This document shows, in pieces, positions 36,163 to 46,001 of a DNA stretch of 64,000 nt; the stretch's first letter is position 1; the number at the start of each line of letters is the position of its first letter. The notes under the pieces are model-generated. The model ran no database searches. It saw nothing but the letters and a program-made list of their open reading frames with translations, and was not told where the DNA came from. Both the position numbers and the translations under genes were made by a program. Source of the stretch: Saussurea involucrata (lineage: Eukaryota > Streptophyta > Magnoliopsida > Asterales > Asteraceae). The stretch is taken from NCBI GenBank assembly GCA_033807775.1, contig CM066320.1:184310784-184374783 (forward strand), given 5' to 3'.

Positions 36163-38348
36163 TGTAAAGCTCGTGTCCCGGTACGTTATTGTTTAATTTT
36201 ATTTAATTAAGGTGTTTACCGTTATTTGTTTTGGTTTGGGGTTTGATGTCGTTAAGGACCAAATTGCTGAAAATTGTGAGTTTCTTGTAGTTGTGAGTGT
36301 CTTGGGTTAGTCAAGGGGCCGGTTTTGTCATTTCCTCAAAGTCTTTGCATGGGGCTCGGCCCATGAAAGAAACCGAACTCCTCCCTTGTTTTCTTATTTT
36401 CCTTGTTAGCCAAGCAACCCAAAACGTGTTTCTCAACCCTATTGTCCTTTCTCTCGGTTGTGTGGTGCGGCAGTGAACAAGAACGAGAGAGAGATAGAGG
36501 TGAGCCGTGAAGAGAGAGAGAAGGGCGAAGAGAGAGGAAGCTGCCGGAGATCGCCGCTGCAGTCGCCGGCGCCTTCACCGCAGGTCCGTTCGGCGAGAGG
36601 GAAGAGAGAGCGGCGTGGGTGCGATCGCAAGAGGGTGACATCCGGTCGTTCGAGGTAAGTCCCGTCCCTTTTCTTGATTGTTTTCCGTCTCTCGTCGGTT
36701 CTCTCCTGTGACAGCCGCGTCGCGGCGGCCTTGGCCGCTGTAGGCGGCGACTGTGGTATCATCACCGGAGATGGTGATGTAGTGGTGAACTCTGTGGGGT
36801 TGCAATAAGGCGGTCGAGAAAGAGAGAGGTCGGAGGTGCGAGAGGGTGCGGAGTGTGTTGTGTAGTCATCGCCGGAGAGCCGCCGCCGGTCGCCACCGGC
36901 GACCGCCACTGCCGGAGATGGCAGTGGGTGGCGCGTGGTGTGGCCAGACCTTAGTCTCTATCGATCCCTTAACCCGTGACTTATTCAATTAAGCCGAAAA
37001 GTTCAAACCGTTTTGATAAATCGCGTCTTTATGGAAATTTTTGTGGGTACTGTCCAGTTTTCGCGTAAGCATAACTTTTCGGTCGTAGCCCCGTTTGAGC
37101 CGAAATTGGCGCCCACGGTTCAAGTGCGGGATCGAGCACGTTTTCCGTGTTTTAGCGGAAAACTGGTTCGGTCTCTAACTGGGCGAAAAAGTGGTCGCAA
37201 GTTCGGTGATTCGTCATTTTATGTAAAATTTTCTGGGATCTGCCACCGTTTTGTATAGACCATATCTTTCTGCTCGTAACTCGTTTTGAGGTGAAATTGG
37301 TGCCCAGAGTTCCCTAATCGAGTTGGGAAGGTTTTTTCGTGTTTTGCCGAAAGTCTGATTAAGCCCGTAGCTAGGCTGTTTTGGGCTGTTTGTGCAGGCT
37401 GAACCGGAAACTGGCAGTTTTGGTAGGCGTTCGTATTTAATTCATAATAAATTGTAGAAAAATAGTTATAAGACGTATAATATGTCCTTGGAACCCTAGC
37501 TCAGAGGACTTTCTGGTCATAAATTAATATTGGGATTTTTCTGGTTTTAAAGGGGTCGAAACAGGTCCCGAACAGACCTGTTTTGTTTGAGCGGAAATTA
37601 GTTTTAGTGGCGGTTTAAGCGTATGTCGAGTCATAGGGTCCGGGTCTCGTATTGACACGTTTTAACATGCGTTTAGGTGCCGGGAAGTGACCGTATTTGT
37701 GAAGCTTGAACTGTGTTATTAAGCTGGGCGCGCATTCGAGGTGAGTTATCTCACTGTGTAGTTAGGGGTTGTATGCATGTCATAATAGTTTGTATGTACT
37801 ACTGTCTTTGTGGTGTGAACTAGTTGTTTGTGGTGTGTAATATTTGATTGGTTTGAATGCTTGGTATAAATGGTTACATTACAATTCGGTGGGACCGAGG
37901 CCTCGATGGTACTGAGGTGTTGGATACATTACAATTCGGTGGGACCGAGGCCTCGATGGTACTGAGGTGTTGGATACATAATTACTTGTAGACGTTTACT
38001 CGTTTTATGTAACTGTGATGTTGTTGCTTATGTGCAGATAGGGGTGATGTGTATATAATTCCTATCTGCGCATGTGTTGGAATTCACTAAGCTTCATGCT
38101 TACCCTTTCCCAATAAACTGTGGTTTCAGGTCCGAGCGGCTTCAAGGCGTGACAAGTACACACTGGCGCGCGAGGAGAGCTGGTTGTTTTATGGTTTTAT
38201 TAATTAAACGTTTATTCCGCTGTATTTTTATTATAAAGTTAATAATTATGAGTTTGCAAACGAAACGTTGGGATTCATTTAATGAGTTGTTATAAATGAG
38301 TTGTTTATTTAAAAATTTAAATTTGCTTGTAATTTTTGGGACGTTACA
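36163..38348 (+). repeat. LTR B2
   Basis: 2,186 bp, nearly identical to LTR B1; the main difference is a 12-bp deletion in the GC-rich section near 36885. Confidence 0.9.
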
Positions 38349-38866
38349 ATTTTCTCTTTACACCAGATCAAGGTGGTCTGAGAAACTTCAGTTTTCTTTT
38401 CCACGATCTTCTGGGCTTCTTCCCACTGCTTTCGTTGGATTTGAATGGGAACACGCTTCAGCTTGGGGTATTTGACAGATTCTTGAGTGAGCTTGATGGC
38501 GTATTCTCTGTCTTTCTCTTCAGCTTCCTTTCTTTCAGCAATGAGGCGTTCAGCTCTAAGGTGGTCCTGATATTCAGCTTTTGAAATTCTGAACTTAGGA
38601 GGAACTGAAGGCAGTTGATCAGGCCTTAGAATGATTCGCTGTTCCTCGAATCGCTTTATTATTTCTTCTCTTCTCTTTTGATCCTCTTCACTCAGCTTTT
38701 GAGGAACTGAGGAAGGTCTCTTATTGTGCGAGAGAGGTTGTTCTTCTGGTTCATCAGTCTCAGAGAACAAGTCCAAGACTGGGATTATTTCATCAGCAGC
38801 AGCTGGCTTTATTTGTGAAGTCGCAACAGTAGAACCTTCAGCGACATCCTCAAACAGGGGAGAGGA

Positions 38867-39018
38867 CTAGCTGAAAAGCAGCGATCTTACAGATAAGAAT
38901 TGGGTAGAAGAACTTGGGTAGAAAAGATAGAAAAATAATGTGGATGTGTATATAGGTTTGGAGAACTTAGTGAGCTGTTGAGAAGTTCAGGGAAGGAAAA
39001 AGTAAAGTTTTAGTTTAC
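38867..39018 (-). other. Predicted intron in the third ORF
   Basis: Donor CAG/GTAAAC (39019/39018) and acceptor CTAG/TCC (38867/38866) enclose 152 T-rich nt. Without splicing the frame ends two codons later (GTA AAC TAA). With it, the acidic region joins in phase 0 to the frame that continues to 38349. Confidence 0.55.
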
Positions 39019-41703
39019 CTGACAAACCGGCTTTTCAAAGAGAATCGCTAGATTTTCATCTTCAGCGAGGCCTTTGTCTTTGCTTTTCTCAGCGCCAGAG
39101 GCTGAGGGCTTTGTCTTTGTCTTCTCCCCTGATGGTTCTTTTATTGAGATTCCTTTAAGAGCTTTGATCCTTGGGGCAGGTTTGACGATAAAGAAATCAT
39201 CGTCATCTTCATCATCATCATCATCCTTTCTTGGAGAGAAGGATGGTTTGTCGTCAGGGATGTCGATGTCTTCATCTTCTTCTGCTTCGGAATTCTCAGC
39301 ATCTTCTTCGAGTTGCTCCCCCTCAGATACAGAGGCGAGCTTCTCGGTTCCCTCAGGGTTTTCATCTCCCTGAGGTCCAGTGATCAGATCTTCATTCCTC
39401 TCTCCCCTGATAGATTCATCATGGGAAAGGTCTTCAGCGCTTTTGTTGTTCAGATCTTCAGCGCTTTTCTCAAGATCTTCAGCGCTTTTCTCCTTGGAAT
39501 GTTCAGCGCTCTTCCCCCCTCTTTTTCATGATGACTGGGGGAGGAATGGGCAGACTCAGCATTGGTGTTATCTCTGTCTTCTGGGCCAGAGATTTTCACA
39601 CAACCTTCAAGCTTTGCTATTCTGTCTTCTAGGCCAGAAATAGCAGGCGTGATTTTCCTCAGCTCTGTGCGATCCTCCTCTGTGAAAGATTCCAGAATAG
39701 GGACAGGGGAAGGAGCAGGAGCTGGACTATTTGCCTTGTTTACCAGCGTCTCGATCATCGTCTTCATAGAGCTAACGTCGGTCTTTACAGAGCCTAAGTC
39801 AGTCTTGACCTCTGATATATCACCCTCGAGTTTTTCAACCGATGTCTTCAGCGTTTTTACTTCGCTGGACATGGTCGAAACTGATGTTTTGAGGCTTGTG
39901 TAGTCAGTGTAGATGTCACAGAGCACCTTGGCAAAATCGCTGAGCGTCTTATCAAGACTCTTGATGTCTTCAGTGGAAGCTTTCTTCTCCACCACCGTTG
40001 TCAGCTTTGTCAAGTTCTCTCCAGCGTTTGTTACAGCTGTTGAGTTGTTGGAGAGTGTGGTGGTGAGATTGGACAGCTTTGTTTCCACGGACTTCAGCGA
40101 GGCGTTGATGTCTCCCAAATTAGGACCTGTAACATATAAGTACTTGTGAACAAAGGAAAGCTCAGAAGTTTCAGGTTTAGTTACAGTGTTTAAGGTGGGA
40201 TTAGTACCTGCAGGAGGATTGATGAACTCGTCGAAGTTGCAAGTTCCTGAATAGTGTTCCATATCCTCTTCGAAAGTACGGTGAGGTATGGTGAACTCTG
40301 CAGGTCCTTTCTTCATCATTTGTTGAGAAGCATCAGCGGCGGCTTCTGGAATGATGGCATCTCCAGTGTTTGCTGGAGGAGTGTCCAAGTGAGTGGAGGG
40401 AGAAGCGAAGGTTAAGATTGGGGTTCGGGTTCTGAGTTCAGCGTTGGAATCGCTGACAATCACTTCATCAGTCTTTTGAGAGATTGATGGAGGTTGGGTA
40501 GTTTCCAAGTTTCTAACCTCAGCGTTTGGAGACGCTGAAGTCTGGATTGGAGGGATGGCTTGCACGGGTGTGGCAGAGCGTACCACGGAACTTTCCTTCA
40601 GCTCTTCAGAATGAGCTGAGGAGTCTTCAGCATGGAATTGCTGGGGTTGCTCCTTGGTTTTCTTGATCCTTTTGGAATCAAGTTGGGTGTGTGAGGGTTT
40701 CCTTTTCTTATAAGGAGAGGATTTTGTGGCCGAGGTATCAGCGATTGGTATTGTCGCTGAAGGAGCCACAGAAAGCGGAGAATTTAGAAGAGTGAGAAGA
40801 GTAGAGAGACGTACCTCATTGGCGACAGGCTTGAAGTCGAGAACCTTAGGGCCAATCTGAGAAAGTTTCAGATCACCCTCTTCAGGATAGCTGTCCTTCA
40901 GGCCATATTGAAAGATGGCGCTGATGAATCGTGGGTAAGGAACCCATGCTGGTCTGTCAGCGGTAGAATCGACACGTTGAATCAGGTCTTCATAAATAAT
41001 GGAGGCCCAGTCAATATTTAGACCTTTCAGCAGTGCGTATCCCATGGACCGCTGAGGTTGGGCGGCTTGATCAGAAGATCCGGATTTCGCTGTCATGCAG
41101 CTGATCAGGTGAGCGAAGATGAAGTTCATCTCACTGGGCATCTTGGATTTCTTTATCAGCGTCAGTTTCTTCTCAGGCTTCTTGTCCCTTCCAATATCCC
41201 AGATATAACCCATTGCGTCAAGGAAAGCAATGATTGCTTCTCTGTCAGCATGCTTTTTGTGGTCAGGGAATGGAATGAAGGGTTTTTCTTTGGAGGCATT
41301 TGGGAAGTTTAGGGCTTTGCGGATAATTGCGGGTGTGATCTTGATGGTGCCATACTCAGTATCACTGAGTATGCAGTCTATGGTTTTGGATGGATCTTTG
41401 GCAGAGGGTAGCTCAGTGTGTCTGGCAGAGTACCAGAACTGAGATAAGAGCCGCTGACTGGCAGGAGGTGTTATGGTCAGGGCTGTGTAGATGGGGCTGT
41501 TCTTCAGAAAACTTACAGCATCGTCCAGATGTGATACTTGCTTCCGAGGAGGAAACTCGAGAAGAGCTGAGAGGTTGTTGGCTTTAGTCCAATCGAGTTG
41601 ATCCAGCTCGAACTTCACCTGGGGGGCTTTGAAGATTTCCATTTCCTCAGAGTCAGTGGAGATGGATTCAGCGGTAACATTCAGCTTTGAAGATGCCATA
41701 TCA

Positions 41704-42091
41704 CTGTATTATCAGTTCAACCAAAGATGTTAACAAATAAGAATTATCTTAATGTGGAAAGAAATTTCCGTTAAGATATTTCGAATCTTGTCCATTTCAT
41801 TCAGACAAAAAAAAATGTCTTAATGAAGATTAGGGTTTTTCTTGATTTTAAAAGAAAAGTAAAACCCATAAAATCTTGTATTCCAGTTTCTAAAAGAAAA
41901 ATGGATACGAATGAAGAACAAGTTTAAGATTTAGATTTAAAACTTGAAGAACAACCATGAAATGGTTGTGTTCATAAAACCATGAAAGAAATGATTTTAT
42001 TTTAAAAAGTTCTTTTGTTTGATCTTGTTAAAACAAAGAGAAGATCGAAAACAAGTTATACGCATTTGATAAAAGATAAGAACTTATTAAC
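41704..42091 (-). other. Possible 5'UTR intron of the third ORF
   Basis: Donor CTTCAAG/GTTAAT at 42092/42091 and acceptor AATACAG at 41704, five bases before the ATG at 41699. The donor is weak-to-fair, the acceptor is good. 388 nt. Inferred from sequence only. Confidence 0.35.
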
Positions 42092-42217
42092 CTTGAAGTT
42101 TTGATGAAGAAGATGATGAACAGTTCTTGAGGTTTTTGAGAGCACAAATGCAACAGAGAATTCTTTTCTTGCGGAGAAAGATTGTTCGCGTAAAAGACAA
42201 ATATAAACCAAGAGTTG

Positions 42218-42288
42218 TTTATATAGGGATATTTAGAGAGAGAAAACCTTGAGCGGGAAAAGGTTTTCATCATGACACGGACACGTGT
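42218..42288 (-). promoter_or_regulatory. Promoter-like region before the third ORF
   Basis: On the minus strand a G-box core (ACACGTGT, 42281-42288) lies about 55 bp upstream of a canonical plant TATA box (CTATATAAA, 42226-42218). A CT-rich, A/T-rich leader follows, as in a plant 5'UTR. It sits between the end of pol (42711) and the third ORF start (41699), so it could drive that ORF independently of the LTR. Confidence 0.4.
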
Positions 42289-42650
42289 TTGCATTTGATT
42301 GGAAGTTTGAACAAAACGTGCAAACGTGTGTCAGAAAGAAATCGTGCCGAGTGTTATCCGTTGCAATGACGTCATAACTGTCCTTTCACATTCTTTTAGG
42401 ATGTCTCTGAGGTTTTGAAAAACTCGGGGACTCTTTTGAAAAACATGAAGCACTGAATAGAAATATCAGTGAAGGTTTAAGGAATTTTCAAAATATCGCT
42501 GTTAAGGAAGAGATATTCAGCGATGCAAATTATTTTGAAATCTTGCATTTACATGCGATTGTCAGAGAGAGAAAACATACCTGGATATCAGTTTAACCAA
42601 GTTTATTCAGAGAGAAGATGATGAAATGGATTATATAAGTTGATTTTATC

Positions 42651-42672
42651 CCGAAGCCTATACAAGTTTGTA
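42651..42672 (-). repeat. LTR-terminus-like sequence between pol and third ORF
   Basis: CCGAAGCCTATACAAGTTTG at the pol end repeats, with one small gap, the terminal CCGAAAGGCCTATACAAGTT of the element's own LTRs. It sits 40-60 bp after the pol stop on the minus strand. Confidence 0.5.
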
Positions 42673-42710
42673 TAAACGTATCGCTGATTAAATGTGAACC
42701 GCTGAAGATT

Positions 42711-45700
42711 TTATCCTTCAAAGTTCAGCATTCCAAGCTCGCTGATGAGAAAGTTGAATCTTGTCTCATCAAGAGGTTTGGTAAACAAATCAGCTAACTG
42801 ATAATCAGTTGGGATAAAATGAAGTTCTATATCACCATTCATCACATGATCTCTGATAAAATGATATCTGATTTCTATGTGTTTTGTCTTTGAGTGTAGC
42901 ACTGGATTGTTTGCTATAGCGATGGCACTTGTGCTGTCGCAATAGACTGGAATTTTGGAGAGCTGAAGATCATAGTCTAGTAGTTGATTTCTCATCCACA
43001 AGACCTGAGAACAGCAGCTTCCAGCGGCTACATACTCAGCTTCAGCTGTGGAAGTGGACACTGAGTTTTGCTTCTTACTTGTCCAACTTACCAGCTTTCC
43101 ACCCAGGAGCTGACATCCTCCTGTGGTGCTTTTCCTATCCATTTTGCAACCTGCAAAATCATTGTCTGAATAGGCGGTTAGATCGAATCCTGAGTCTTTG
43201 GGATACCAAAGACCTAGATTCGTTGTACCCTTAAGATATCGAAAGATTCGCTTTACAGCTTTCATATGGGATATCTTAGGTTCAGCTTGATATCGTGCGC
43301 ACAGACATGTTGCAAACATAATATCGGGTCGGCTAGTTGTAAGATACAACAGTGAGCCGATCATCCCACGGTACAGCGTGACATTGACAGGAACACCCTT
43401 TGTGTCCTTATCAAGTATCAGCGGTGGTGCCATAGGGGTTTTCATAGCTGAACTTTCAGTTAAGTCGAATTTCTTCAGCATATCTTTAACATACTTTCCC
43501 TGATTTATAAAAGTTCCTTTTTCAGTTTGCTTAATCTGAAGACCAAGGAAATATGTTAGTTCATCCATCATACTCATTTTATACTCATCTTTCATTCTAT
43601 CAGCGAAACGAGTACAAAGCTCAGGGTTAGTAGAACCAAATATAATGTCATCAACATATATTTGAACTAAAATGATATGACCTTTCACTTTTCTAAAAAA
43701 CAAAGTTTTGTCAATCTTACCTCGCTCAAATTTTTCAATATGGAGATAAGTAGAGAGAGTATCATACCATGCACGTGGAGCTTGCTTTAAGCCATAAAGT
43801 GCCTTGTCCAGTTTATACACATAACCTAGACGCTTAGGATCTGAGAATCCTGGAGGTTGTTCCACATACACTTCTTCATTCAGCTTTCCATTTAGAAATG
43901 CTGACTTAACATCCGTCTGATGTACAGTGAAGTTTTTGTGTACAGCATATGCTAAGAAAAGACGAATAGATTCAAGTCTTGCTACTGGAGCAAAAGTTTC
44001 GTCATAATCTATGCCTTCCTCTTGTCTGTATCCCTGAGCAACAAGACGAGCTTTGTTGCGAGTTACAGTACCATGTTCGTCCAACTTGTTTCGATAGACC
44101 CATTTAGTGCCTATCACCGTTTTGTCAGTTGGTCTACGAACAAGTTTCCAAACTTTGTTTCTTTCGAATTCAGTCAGCTCTTCTTGCATAGCGCTGACCC
44201 AGTTTGGATCTCTGAGGGCATCATCTATTTTCTTTGGTTCAGTTAGAGAAATAAAGTTAACAAATAAACAAATATTACCTGCACTTCTACGATTCTGAAT
44301 ACCAGCGTTGGAATCACCAAGAATTTGATCGATTGGGTGATTTACAGTCCATCGCTGAGCCGGAGCATACGTCGCTGACTCAGTCTGAACTGGAGAAACT
44401 GAAGATGAGGCTTCAGCTACTTCTGGATTATCAGCTAAGAGAGGAATGTTTGCATTTGCCACTTCATTCACTGATTGCTGAGAAATAGATGGAATTTCTG
44501 AGACATTTGGATCAACTGCAGGTATAGTGTTTATAGGAACAGCTGAGACCCAAGATGTTTCAGCTTCCCTATTTTGCATATTTGGAATGATAGAAGAACC
44601 ATCATTTTCTACGGTGTGAGCATGAGGAGTGGGAACATCTTCTGAATCACCAAGATGAGAAAACATCCATTGATTCAGTTCTTCTGTATCAGCGTTTGGT
44701 TTAGAGTTCGATGAACGGGATTCGTCAAACGTGACGTGAATAGTTTCTTCTACAGTTTGTCTTCTTCGGTTGAAGACTCTGAAGGCTTTGGAAACTGAGG
44801 AGTATCCAAGAAAGATTCCATCATCAGCCTTAGGATCAAACTTTCCAAGGGCATCTCTGTTGTTCAGTATGAAACACTGAGATCCAAAGATGTGAAGAAA
44901 GCTGATTGAAGGCTTTCTCCCATGAAAGAGTTCATAGGCTGTCTTTTTGAATCTTTTAACTATCAGCGACCTGTTTTGCGTAAAACAAGCAGTGTTGACA
45001 GCTTCTGCCCAAAACTGAGTAGGCAGGTGAGAATCGCTGAGCATTGAACGTGCAGCTTCAATAATTGTTCTATTTCTTCTTTCAGCGACTCCGTTTTGTT
45101 GTGGTGTTCTCACTGACGAAAAGTTGTGAGAAATACCCTTGCTCTCAAGGAAGGAATTAAGAGAACTGTTTTTGAATTCAGTTCCATGATCACTCCTTAT
45201 TGAGCGAACAGTCATATTGTTCAAAGTTTCCATCTTCCGAACAAAGGTGATGAGTTCTTCAGGGGTGTCACTCTTAGAACGGAGAAACATTACCCATGTG
45301 TAACGAGAGAATTCATCAACTATGACCAGCGTATATTTCTTTCCAGTGATGGATTGTTTGTTAACTGGGCCAAACAAATCCATATGGAGTAGTTGTAGAG
45401 GAGATGACACTGAGGAAACTTGCTTTGACTTAAAGCTTGCCTTGGTCTGCTTCCCTTTTTCACACGCTGAACATAAAGACTCTTTGGCGTATGAATGTTG
45501 AGGTAGACCAGTGACTAACTCTTTGGATGAAAGAGTATTCAGTGTCTTGAAGTTGAGATGTGAGAGCCTTTTGTGCCATAGCCAGTTAACATCAGAAGAT
45601 GCTTTTGAGAAGAAACAGGAGTTCTCAGTGGTTGTTGAGTCCATGTTTATAACGTAAACATTTTCCAAACGATAACCGCTGAGAGCTATCTTCTCCTTTT

Positions 45701-45989
45701 TGTCAGAGACAAAGCAGGATTCCTTAGTGAAAATCACTTTGTTATCCATGTCGCAAAGCTGACTGATGCTTAGAAGATTATGCTTCAGCCCTTTAACATA
45801 TGCGACTCTTCTGAAGGATGTTGTACCATTTGAAAGTACACCATACCCTCGGGTGTGTCCTTTTCCATTTCCACCGAAAGTCACAGAGGGACCCTTCTCT
45901 TCCTTGTATTCAGCGAGCAGGTTTTTCTTTCCAGTCATGTGTCTAGAGCATCCGCTATCGAGATACCAGATACCCTTTTTAACCTGCAA
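42711..45989 (-). CDS. SIRE-like Copia pol polyprotein
   Basis: About 1,090 residues without interruption. In order: protease (WYLDSGCSRHMTG, residues ~8-20), GAG-pre-integrase with an HKRLSHLNF and CSACEKGK zinc finger, integrase (HMDLFGPV, then SDHGTEF and TPQQNGVAERRNRT giving the D,D,E set), reverse transcriptase (VHQTDVKSAFLNGKL and the YVDDIIFG catalytic box) and RNase H (AYSDNDFAGC, STAEAEYVAAG, YCDSTSAIAIANNP). All catalytic residues I can check are present. The first listed codon is not an ATG: pol lies in the same frame as gag and follows its UAA stop, so it is probably expressed by readthrough of gag or an equivalent. It makes the enzymes for reverse transcription and insertion. 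Confidence 0.93.
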   Translation of the reverse strand: MQVKKGIWYLDSGCSRHMTGKKNLLAEYKEEKGPSVTFGGNGKGHTRGYGVLSNGTTSFRRVAYVKGLKHNLLSISQLCDMDNKVIFTKESCFVSDKKEKIALSGYRLENVYVINMDSTTTENSCFFSKASSDVNWLWHKRLSHLNFKTLNTLSSKELVTGLPQHSYAKESLCSACEKGKQTKASFKSKQVSSVSSPLQLLHMDLFGPVNKQSITGKKYTLVIVDEFSRYTWVMFLRSKSDTPEELITFVRKMETLNNMTVRSIRSDHGTEFKNSSLNSFLESKGISHNFSSVRTPQQNGVAERRNRTIIEAARSMLSDSHLPTQFWAEAVNTACFTQNRSLIVKRFKKTAYELFHGRKPSISFLHIFGSQCFILNNRDALGKFDPKADDGIFLGYSSVSKAFRVFNRRRQTVEETIHVTFDESRSSNSKPNADTEELNQWMFSHLGDSEDVPTPHAHTVENDGSSIIPNMQNREAETSWVSAVPINTIPAVDPNVSEIPSISQQSVNEVANANIPLLADNPEVAEASSSVSPVQTESATYAPAQRWTVNHPIDQILGDSNAGIQNRRSAGNICLFVNFISLTEPKKIDDALRDPNWVSAMQEELTEFERNKVWKLVRRPTDKTVIGTKWVYRNKLDEHGTVTRNKARLVAQGYRQEEGIDYDETFAPVARLESIRLFLAYAVHKNFTVHQTDVKSAFLNGKLNEEVYVEQPPGFSDPKRLGYVYKLDKALYGLKQAPRAWYDTLSTYLHIEKFERGKIDKTLFFRKVKGHIILVQIYVDDIIFGSTNPELCTRFADRMKDEYKMSMMDELTYFLGLQIKQTEKGTFINQGKYVKDMLKKFDLTESSAMKTPMAPPLILDKDTKGVPVNVTLYRGMIGSLLYLTTSRPDIMFATCLCARYQAEPKISHMKAVKRIFRYLKGTTNLGLWYPKDSGFDLTAYSDNDFAGCKMDRKSTTGGCQLLGGKLVSWTSKKQNSVSTSTAEAEYVAAGSCCSQVLWMRNQLLDYDLQLSKIPVYCDSTSAIAIANNPVLHSKTKHIEIRYHFIRDHVMNGDIELHFIPTDYQLADLFTKPLDETRFNFLISELGMLNFEG

Positions 45990-46001
45990 TACAAAGGAAG
46001 A

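Larger units (their letters stand above)
29318..38348 (+). mobile_element. Gypsy element B (coding-poor, very young)
   Basis: LTRs of 2,200 and 2,186 bp (29318-31517, 36163-38348), a primer binding site TGGTATCAGAGC at 31521-31532 and a polypurine tract AAGTGGGGGAGAGT before the second LTR. The target duplication ATTTT is exact (29313-29317 and 38349-38353) and its removal restores the third-ORF codon ATT. By eye the LTRs differ at about five bases plus two short indels (about 0.3%), so insertion is recent. The 4.6-kb internal part lacks gag-pol except for a short relic of the pol end. It is a related derivative of outer Gypsy A: their internal regions align (for example GTATTAGTCACTTGGAGTGA). 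Confidence 0.9.
28574..41699 (-). pseudogene. Third ORF of SIRE-like element, interrupted by Gypsy B
   Basis: Read from ATG 41699 the frame runs about 730 codons, loses one base in a G run near 39516, continues to 39019, and resumes at 38866 after a predicted 152-nt intron. It is then split at 38348 by Gypsy B and continues 29312-28574, with one in-frame TGA at 28964-28966. Without the breaks it would be about 1,310 codons. Layout: an N-terminal globular region (1-290) with IFQYGLKDSYPEEGDLKL, a Ser/Thr/Pro-rich linker, a heptad coiled coil (about 530-670), an acidic part with EKSAEDL repeats and an Asp run, a charged helix (KLSEEDQKRREEIIKRFEEQ), and a basic PKRKRGSPRKKR motif like a nuclear localisation signal. 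No signal peptide or membrane span is visible. Position matches the env-like ORF of SIRE elements, but homology is unproven. The function is unknown. Confidence 0.7.

Noticed and set aside
28574..41699. Calling the third ORF an envelope protein
   Set aside because: No signal peptide or membrane segment is visible and a nuclear-import-like motif is present.
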